A stretch of DNA of 64,000 bases from Mycolicibacterium lacusdiani (lineage in GTDB: Bacteria > Actinomycetota > Actinomycetes > Mycobacteriales > Mycobacteriaceae): NCBI RefSeq assembly GCF_021916785.1, contig NZ_JAKCFC010000003.1, positions 620,001 through 684,000 on the forward strand, in the 5' to 3' direction. This document shows, piece after piece, positions 58,403-64,000 of the stretch. Both the position numbers and the translations under genes were made by a program. Each line of letters starts with the position of its first letter. Position 1 is the first letter of the stretch. The notes beneath the pieces were generated by a model. It was not told the DNA's origin, made no database searches, and was given only the letters and a program-made list of their open reading frames with translations.

Positions 58403-59890
58403 ATGCCACACGCCGACGGCGCCGTCATCTCGGGGCACGCACCCGCATCGACCGTTCCTACGGTCGAAACCCCGGCGGCAACCGTCGCGACGCACGTCGC
58501 CCTCCACGGGTGGCAGCGCGTCGTCGCGGTCGTCGCGTTGAGCGCCGTCGCCTACTCCGCCAGCTACCAGCACGTCCTCGCCGACGCCATCGCCGGCTCC
58601 CGCGCCACCCATCTGGTCGTGGTCCCCCTGCTGCTGGCGATGATCGCCACCGGGTACCGCGAGGCGCCCCGCGGGGTCAGCGACTCGGAGTCCGACTGGA
58701 TCATCGCCACCCTGCTCGGGGTCACCGGAATGACCGTCATCCACCTGCTCAGCGGCAGAGCGGAGTCGTTGGCCGGCCTGTGGCGACTGCACCTGCTCGC
58801 GATCGTCGTCTGGCTCGCCTGCGCGGTGGCGGTGATGTTCGGCGTGCGCCACACCGTTCGGATGTGGGCACTCTGGGTCTTCGCCATCTGCTTCGCGACA
58901 CCACTTCCCTTCATGTTGGCAACGGCAGGCCTGGGCGGGTCGGACATCGCCTACGGCGTGGTGACCGCGGCCATGGGTGCGCTCGCGGTGTTCCTGGCCG
59001 GCCGGTCGGCGCCGGCGGGAATCCGGTCCTGCGTCGCGCTCGGCTCCCTCGCGGTCGCCGGAGGCATCGTGGTCGCGGTCGGCGACCGCCTCGGCCTGCT
59101 GCCGACGGTGCTGGTGACCGGTGGGCTCGTCCCCGTCGCGGCAACGGTCCTCCTGGCCCGGGTGGTTGGGGCGCCCACCGACGACGCACCGCTCGCTCGC
59201 CGTTCACTGCCACATAGGTCGCTGACTTCGCTGGCGATACTCGGGGCAACGGCGGTGGCACTGCTGGCCACCACGCCCGTCGCCGTGCGGCCCGCCGTGA
59301 TGCCGACGGTCGACGCCAACTGGGCCGACCGTGCCGACCTGACCACACCGACGTCGTTCCCGTTCATCACCGACTTCCTCGGTCCGCAGTCGACCCTCGT
59401 GCGCTACGACCTTCCCGGCAGCGCCGTCGCGCCCGCAGCGGCGGTGGACGTGATGACGACGTCCGACCCGGCGGCACTCGACGACTTCGCCGACGCGGTC
59501 TGGTACCCGACCAGCCGTCCACTGGACTACCGCCCCATCACCGGCCCGTCCGTGCCGCTCGGCGCCCGCGTGATCAAAACCAACGCCGACGCCGCGACCG
59601 ACGGTGCGGGCCACGACTGGTACGCGGTCACGTGGACGTGGCACGCCGGAGCGCTCAGCCAACGCGTCACGGTCGTGGTGAGCCAGACCATCGGCGGCGA
59701 TCGGACGCCGCCTGCACCGCAACCCCTGTCACTGCTCGATACCGCCGTGCGCCCGGCACTGTGGGTCGCCCGCCAACAGCCCAACGCCGCCGGCACCGTC
59801 GATCCCCGCGTCAGCCAACGTGCCACCCAGGTGATGAGCCTGTTGGCGCCGCCCGCCGACGTTGCCGCGGAAGCGCCCGCCGGTGACTGA
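58403..59890 (+). CDS. Polytopic membrane protein with extracytoplasmic C-terminal domain (weakly exosortase-like)
   Basis: A 495-residue protein I cannot assign. After a 35-residue polar N-terminus there are about nine helices up to residue 300, including SRATHLVVVPLLLAMIATG and MWALWVFAICFATPLPFMLA. About 190 residues follow that look extracytoplasmic (ADLTTPTSFPFITDFLGPQSTLVRYDLPG ... HDWYAVTWTWHAGALSQRVTVVVSQTIGGD). The layout of helices followed by a soluble EpsI-like tail recalls exosortase/EpsI fusions, and the P-L-P helix fits, but the catalytic A-C-S-G motif is not seen. First gene of the glycan operon: GTG of the next gene overlaps its stop by 8 nt. ATG has a GGGGG 5 nt upstream. 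Confidence 0.6.
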   Translation: MPHADGAVISGHAPASTVPTVETPAATVATHVALHGWQRVVAVVALSAVAYSASYQHVLADAIAGSRATHLVVVPLLLAMIATGYREAPRGVSDSESDWIIATLLGVTGMTVIHLLSGRAESLAGLWRLHLLAIVVWLACAVAVMFGVRHTVRMWALWVFAICFATPLPFMLATAGLGGSDIAYGVVTAAMGALAVFLAGRSAPAGIRSCVALGSLAVAGGIVVAVGDRLGLLPTVLVTGGLVPVAATVLLARVVGAPTDDAPLARRSLPHRSLTSLAILGATAVALLATTPVAVRPAVMPTVDANWADRADLTTPTSFPFITDFLGPQSTLVRYDLPGSAVAPAAAVDVMTTSDPAALDDFADAVWYPTSRPLDYRPITGPSVPLGARVIKTNADAATDGAGHDWYAVTWTWHAGALSQRVTVVVSQTIGGDRTPPAPQPLSLLDTAVRPALWVARQQPNAAGTVDPRVSQRATQVMSLLAPPADVAAEAPAGD

Positions 59891-61298
59891 CCAACTGTCC
59901 GCACACCTCTCGGCGCGCAGCATCCTGGGGCCGGCCTCGTTGCTCCGGTTCGGCGCCGTCGCGATCGGCGTACTACTTGCCGCCGTCGTCTGGCCGCACG
60001 TGGTCCCGCCACTGCTCGCCGGACTGATGGCGTCGCTGTACCTCGCCTCGACGATCGACCGCAACTACCTGCTCCTGCGCGGGCTCCAATCGTCGGCGCT
60101 GATCCGGGTCGACGCCGAGGAGGCGCTCGCCCTGCCCGACGCCGAACTGCCCGTCTACACCGTACTTTTGCCCGTCTACGACGAGCCGACTATCGTCACC
60201 AACCTCATCAACGGCGTGGGTCGGCTCGACTACCCCGTCGACAAGCTCGAGATCCTGCTGCTGGTCGAAGAGGACGACATCGCCACCCAGACAGCGCTAC
60301 TGGGCGCCGATCTTCGATCCACCCGCATCGTCCTCGTCCCGCACAGCATGCCCAAGACCAAGCCGAAGGCGTGCAACTACGGGATGTCGCTACCCGACCT
60401 TCGCGGCGAATTCGTCACGATCTACGACGCCGAGGACGTACCCGACCCGCTGCAGCTGCGCCGCGCCGTCGCCGGCTTTCGGCGCGTCCCGTCCGAAATC
60501 GGTTGTCTGCAAGCGCGACTCGGCTACTTCAACGAGACGCAGAACCTGCTCACCCGCTGGTTCTCACTCGAATACGACCAGTGGTTCGGCGTCGTGCTGC
60601 CCGCCGTCGAGGAATCGCGGTGCGTGGTCCCCCTGGGCGGCACGTCCAACCACATGCCGACCGCGGTGTGGCGGGCCATCGGCGGCTGGGACGAGTTCAA
60701 CGTCACCGAGGACGCCGACCTCGGCGTGCGACTGGCCAGGCACGGATACCGCACGCTCATCCTGGACTCGATCACGCTCGAAGAAGCCAACTCCGACGTC
60801 GTGAACTGGATCCGCCAGCGATCCCGTTGGTACAAGGGCTATCTGCAGACGATGCTGGTACACCTGCGCAACCCGGCGCTGCTGCGCCGCGAGATCGGCG
60901 TCAAGGCAACGCTGCGGATGATCAACATGACTGGCGGCGTCCCGCTGACGAGCGCGTTCAACCTCGTCTTCTGGTTCAGCATGCTGGTGTGGGTGCTCGG
61001 GCGGCCCGACTTCATCGGCTCGCTGTTCCCGCCGGTCACCTACTACGTCTGCCTGGCGCTCTTCCTGATCGGGGCGCCACTGTCGATCTTCACCGGCCTG
61101 GTGGTGACCCAGGCACTCGGCAAGCCCTACCTGTGGTGGGCCGCGCTGCTGGCGCCGCTGTACTGGATCCTCCAGTCGATCGCCGCGGTCAAGGCGCTCT
61201 ACCAGTTGCTGTTCCGGCCGTTCTTCTGGGAGAAGACCGTGCACGGGCTCGACCATCCCACCACCGCTTCACCCAGACCAACGGAGGTCATCGAATGA
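59883..61298 (+). CDS. BcsA-like processive family 2 glycosyltransferase
   Basis: A 471-residue membrane glycosyltransferase. Two N-terminal helices, then a cytosolic GT-A domain with all processive GT2 motifs: VYTVLLPVYDEP, the UDP Asp region LLVEEDD, the metal motif YDAEDVPDP, the catalytic base TEDADLG near residue 275, and the acceptor motif QRSRWYKG near 310. Four C-terminal helices form the channel. The EEDD/DAED variants are common in the cellulose/curdlan/mixed-linkage glucan synthase group, so the polymer cannot be named. There is no PilZ domain, so no direct c-di-GMP control. GTG 59883 was chosen over the TTG at 59862; the stop overlaps the next ATG (ATGA). Confidence 0.87.
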   Translation: MTDQLSAHLSARSILGPASLLRFGAVAIGVLLAAVVWPHVVPPLLAGLMASLYLASTIDRNYLLLRGLQSSALIRVDAEEALALPDAELPVYTVLLPVYDEPTIVTNLINGVGRLDYPVDKLEILLLVEEDDIATQTALLGADLRSTRIVLVPHSMPKTKPKACNYGMSLPDLRGEFVTIYDAEDVPDPLQLRRAVAGFRRVPSEIGCLQARLGYFNETQNLLTRWFSLEYDQWFGVVLPAVEESRCVVPLGGTSNHMPTAVWRAIGGWDEFNVTEDADLGVRLARHGYRTLILDSITLEEANSDVVNWIRQRSRWYKGYLQTMLVHLRNPALLRREIGVKATLRMINMTGGVPLTSAFNLVFWFSMLVWVLGRPDFIGSLFPPVTYYVCLALFLIGAPLSIFTGLVVTQALGKPYLWWAALLAPLYWILQSIAAVKALYQLLFRPFFWEKTVHGLDHPTTASPRPTEVIE

Positions 61299-63241
61299 AA
61301 CCCCTTCTCCTCAAGGCGCTGGCGGTCCCGCTCGTCGTCGGTGCAGTTGCCGCGCAGGCCTTCAACGGGCCCGTCGCAGCAGCCGAACCGTACGCCGCCG
61401 CCGTGTCCGAGCCGTCGGAGCCCACAGGGCCCGGCGTGACGCCACCGATCACCTGGACCCAGCTCGGCCTGTCCGACCGGCTGGACCTCATCGGCTCGAA
61501 TCAGCCGGTGGAGACGTCGGTTCCGGTGCCCGCCGGTGTCGGCCCGACCGTGCTGGTGGGTCAGATCGGATCGGTGGTCAACGTCAGCAACGGCCGCGTG
61601 GACGTCCTCGACGGCCGCGGCGTCGTGCTGGGCAGCGTCGTCGTTCCCGCCGACCTCGCCACGGTGCCGTTCAGCGTCGACCTGTCGGCGGCTCAGGTCA
61701 CCGAGGGCCGCGCGACCCTGAGGTTCGTGCTGCGCGACTCGAATCCGTCGATCACGAGCTGTTCGCAACCGCCTGCGGTGACGCTGAACCAGCTCGCCAC
61801 CTCCTACTCCGGACCCACGCCCGATCCGGTGACGGTGGCCGACTTCCTCCCCGGTTACCTCGACCAGGTCGTCGTGCGGGTCGGATCCACGCCTACGACG
61901 AGTCAACAGCAGGCCGCCCTCGACCTCGTCGCCGAACTCACGCACCTGTACCGGCCGATGCCGGTCCGCATCGACATCGCGACGTTCGACGGTCCGCCAC
62001 CGCCGGTGACGTTCTCCCGCAGGGTGATCGACATCCGCGACGGGGGCAGGGCAGGCATGGTGGTCGAGAACCCCGGCACGCCGTCGGCCGTCCTGGCCAT
62101 CACCGGCACGGGTGACCAACTGGTCCGTCAGGTCGACATGTTCGCCGACAGGCGCATGGCGCTCGCCCAGACCGCCACCGCGACGGTGCTCGACACGCAG
62201 CAGGCCCACGCGCAGTCCACGAACATCAAGACCTTCGCGCAACTCGGCATGACCGGACAGACGTCGGCCCAGGGCACCACCACGATGTACGCCGGATTCG
62301 ACGCCAGCGTGTTCGGCGTCGGGCCCATCACCAACGCCGAGGTGCACGTCAAGGCGACCTACACCCCTGTCGTCGGCGGCGAGGCGTCGGTGCTGATCCG
62401 CTCGGGCTCGACGGTGTTGGCCACCCACCGCCTCGACGAGTCCGGCAGGCTCGACGTGACCGGCGACATCCCCGCCGAATCGATCAGCTCCAACGTCGGC
62501 ATGGCGCTGGAGATCCGGTACGTGCCCCGCCAGGAGTGCGCACCGATGAACGACCGCATCACGTTCGCGCTCGATCCGTCATCGACGGTCACCGTGACGC
62601 CGGGCACCCGCAATCGGGGCGGATTCCCCGTGCTGCCAATGGCGTTCACGCCCGACTTCGGCGTCGCGATCGACAGCCCCGACCGGATCCGCTTCGCCGG
62701 GCAGGCCATCAACCTGATGGGTCAGCAGACCGGGATCACGCTGCGGCCCCAGATCACCACCTTCGCCGACGGGGCTGCCTCCGGCACCGGGCTGCTCGTG
62801 GTCACCGGCGGCGACGAGCTGGCCGAGGCCGGCATGAAGCCGCCACTGCTGCCGGGCACGTCGACCTCCGCGGGCGTGAACGGAAGCCTCGCCACCGACA
62901 TCGACGTCAACGGCGCACTCGGGGTCGTTCAGGCGTTCACCCAGAACGGCCGCACGGTCCTGGCGATCTCGGGGACCGGGGACTGGTCGCTGGTGGACCG
63001 CAGCTTCGACTACGTCCGCGGCCTCCCCAACCGGTGGGCGTCGCTGACCGGGGACGTCGTCGCGACCGGCCCGGCGGCCCAGGCGGTCAACCTGACCGTG
63101 CGCGAGGGCGGCGGGCTGATGAACGAGTACCCCGGCGACGGCTGGAAGTGGTGGGCCTGGCTCAGTCTGTCGCTGGGCGTGACCGCCGTGATCGGCGTCG
63201 CAGCAGTGCTCGTGGTGCGTCGCCGCCGTGTCAGGCGGTGA
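61295..63241 (+). CDS. BcsB-like secreted, membrane-anchored glycan synthase subunit
   Basis: A 648-residue protein: Sec signal peptide (LLKALAVPLVVGAVAAQAFNGPVAAA), a large extracytoplasmic region and one C-terminal helix (WLSLSLGVTAVIGVAAVLVV) followed by RRRRVRR. The extracytoplasmic part repeats a jelly-roll plus alpha/beta unit twice, with a Cys near the end of each jelly roll (ITSCSQPP near residue 158, RQECAPMNDR near 415). This is the domain order of BcsB, which guides cellulose out of the BcsA channel in Gram-negative bacteria. ACGGAGG lies 8 nt before the ATG. Coupled to the GT2 gene, it most likely forms a BcsA-BcsB type complex. Confidence 0.82.
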   Translation: MKPLLLKALAVPLVVGAVAAQAFNGPVAAAEPYAAAVSEPSEPTGPGVTPPITWTQLGLSDRLDLIGSNQPVETSVPVPAGVGPTVLVGQIGSVVNVSNGRVDVLDGRGVVLGSVVVPADLATVPFSVDLSAAQVTEGRATLRFVLRDSNPSITSCSQPPAVTLNQLATSYSGPTPDPVTVADFLPGYLDQVVVRVGSTPTTSQQQAALDLVAELTHLYRPMPVRIDIATFDGPPPPVTFSRRVIDIRDGGRAGMVVENPGTPSAVLAITGTGDQLVRQVDMFADRRMALAQTATATVLDTQQAHAQSTNIKTFAQLGMTGQTSAQGTTTMYAGFDASVFGVGPITNAEVHVKATYTPVVGGEASVLIRSGSTVLATHRLDESGRLDVTGDIPAESISSNVGMALEIRYVPRQECAPMNDRITFALDPSSTVTVTPGTRNRGGFPVLPMAFTPDFGVAIDSPDRIRFAGQAINLMGQQTGITLRPQITTFADGAASGTGLLVVTGGDELAEAGMKPPLLPGTSTSAGVNGSLATDIDVNGALGVVQAFTQNGRTVLAISGTGDWSLVDRSFDYVRGLPNRWASLTGDVVATGPAAQAVNLTVREGGGLMNEYPGDGWKWWAWLSLSLGVTAVIGVAAVLVVRRRRVRR

Positions 63242-63245
63242 CCTC

Positions 63246-64000
63246 GTGACGGTCACCGCGGTCGCGCCGACCCCGCCGGCGACGAGTGACGTCGCCGAAG
63301 GGCCCCGGTCGTCGCGACGCGGTGGCGGCGTGGCACTGTTCGTCGGTCTCAGCGCGCTGTACTTCACGATCGGCACCGTTCTGGTGTTGCGCTACAACAT
63401 GTTCGACCCCGACGCGACGTCGCGGGTGGCCAACGCCGGCTACGTGGTGTTCAGCCGGCAGCCGCACCTGTCCGCGATCGGGTTCGTCTGGAATCCCCTG
63501 CCCAGCATGGTCGAGATCCCGGTGCTGCAATTCAGCCGATGGTGGCCCGAGCTGAAGACCCACGGGCTGGCATCGGTCGTACAGAGCGCGCTGTTCATGG
63601 CGGGCGCGGCGCTGATGGTCCGCCGGATCGCGCTCGACCGTGCCGTGGGCGCTGCGTGGCGTTGGCTGGCAGTCGCCTGCTTCGCACTGCAGCCAATGAT
63701 CGTCGTCTACGGCGCGTCCGGTATGAGCGAAGCCGCCGAGACGTTCTTCCTGCTGTGGTGCGTCCGCCACCTGATGCAGTGGATCCGCCACGACCGCGTC
63801 GGCGACCTGGCCTGGGCGGGAATCGCTCTCGGCCTCGGCTACCTCGCCCGGTACGAGGTGGTGCCCGCCGCGGTGGGTGCCGCCGCCCTGGTGGCCGTGA
63901 TCGCGTTCCGGCGTACGCGATCGCCCAGGCGGATCGACTCGGCGATCCTGTGCGTGGTCATCGTCATGTTCCCTCTCGCGTGCGCCTTCACGATCTGGGC
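63246..64000 (+). CDS. GT-C-like integral membrane protein (partial at window end)
   Basis: At least 251 residues before the window ends. A 32-residue polar N-terminus leads to a first helix (ALFVGLSALYFTIGTVLVL), then a loop with an acidic pair (YNMFDPDATSRVANAGYVVFSRQPHLSAIGFVWNPLP), followed by further helices. A first loop with DxD-like acidic residues and several short helices is typical of GT-C/ArnT/PMT glycosyltransferases that use polyprenyl-phosphate sugars. Assignment is tentative because the C-terminal half is missing. GTG start 4 nt after the bcsB-like stop, fourth gene of the same operon. Confidence 0.65.
   Translation, partial: MTVTAVAPTPPATSDVAEGPRSSRRGGGVALFVGLSALYFTIGTVLVLRYNMFDPDATSRVANAGYVVFSRQPHLSAIGFVWNPLPSMVEIPVLQFSRWWPELKTHGLASVVQSALFMAGAALMVRRIALDRAVGAAWRWLAVACFALQPMIVVYGASGMSEAAETFFLLWCVRHLMQWIRHDRVGDLAWAGIALGLGYLARYEVVPAAVGAAALVAVIAFRRTRSPRRIDSAILCVVIVMFPLACAFTIW

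Overview
The window is chromosomal DNA of a high-GC mycobacterium, most likely a fast-growing Mycolicibacterium-type species. From about 8.3 to 57.8 kb the order of conserved genes follows the Mycobacterium tuberculosis block Rv0439c to Rv0408: SDR, moeA2, psd, pssA, AAA ATPase, LON-domain protein, YbdK-type ligase, sodC, virR, DUF3263 protein, def, GNAT, xthA, thiC, thiD, lpqL, thiG, thiS, thiO, thiE, mutT3, glnX, glnH, pknG, ackA, pta. Homologues named here come from recalled family knowledge, not from a search. No rRNA, tRNA, CRISPR array or intact insertion sequence was seen. Coding density is very high and many stop/start pairs overlap (ATGA, GTGA, TGATG).

Layout. 0-8.3 kb is accessory: a partial UvrA2-type ATPase, a superfamily II helicase, an SRPBCC protein and an AbiEi/DUF559 protein punctuated by three copies of a palindromic repeat, a HAD phosphatase and a pair of bacterial PH-domain membrane proteins. 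8.3-14.3 kb holds molybdopterin (moeA2) and phosphatidylethanolamine (psd, pssA) genes plus a double AAA ATPase. 14.3-22.3 kb holds a methyltransferase, a DUF1707 protein and a complete Mrp cation/proton antiporter operon (AB fusion, C, D, E, F, G). 22.3-28.5 kb carries the LON/YbdK/sodC/virR operon and def, a GNAT gene and xthA.

28.5-38.7 kb holds an MFS exporter, then a TPP riboswitch with thiC-thiD-hydrolase, a Pro-rich membrane protein, a Baeyer-Villiger monooxygenase, a small membrane protein and two permeases. 38.7-48.2 kb holds a 13E12-like DUF222/HNH gene with a perfect LexA box, a DDAH-like hydrolase, two LpqL-type M28 lipoproteins (one lacking recognisable metal ligands), an ABC exporter, an SGNH hydrolase and thiG-thiS-thiO behind a second TPP riboswitch. 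48.3-57.8 kb holds thiE, mutT3, the glnX-glnH-pknG amino-acid sensing operon and pta-ackA.

At 57.8 kb synteny with M. tuberculosis breaks. A 634-bp spacer carries a perfect CRP-type operator (TGTGA-N6-TCACA). Beyond it is a translationally coupled operon running off the window: a nine-helix membrane protein with an extracytoplasmic domain, a BcsA-like family 2 glycosyltransferase without a PilZ domain, a BcsB-like secreted, membrane-anchored subunit and a GT-C-like membrane protein. This looks like a cell-surface polysaccharide synthesis/export system and is the best candidate for something undescribed.

Many first genes of transcription units have a TANNNT box 6-7 nt before an ATG or GTG, the layout of leaderless mycobacterial mRNAs. 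I used this to choose several starts.
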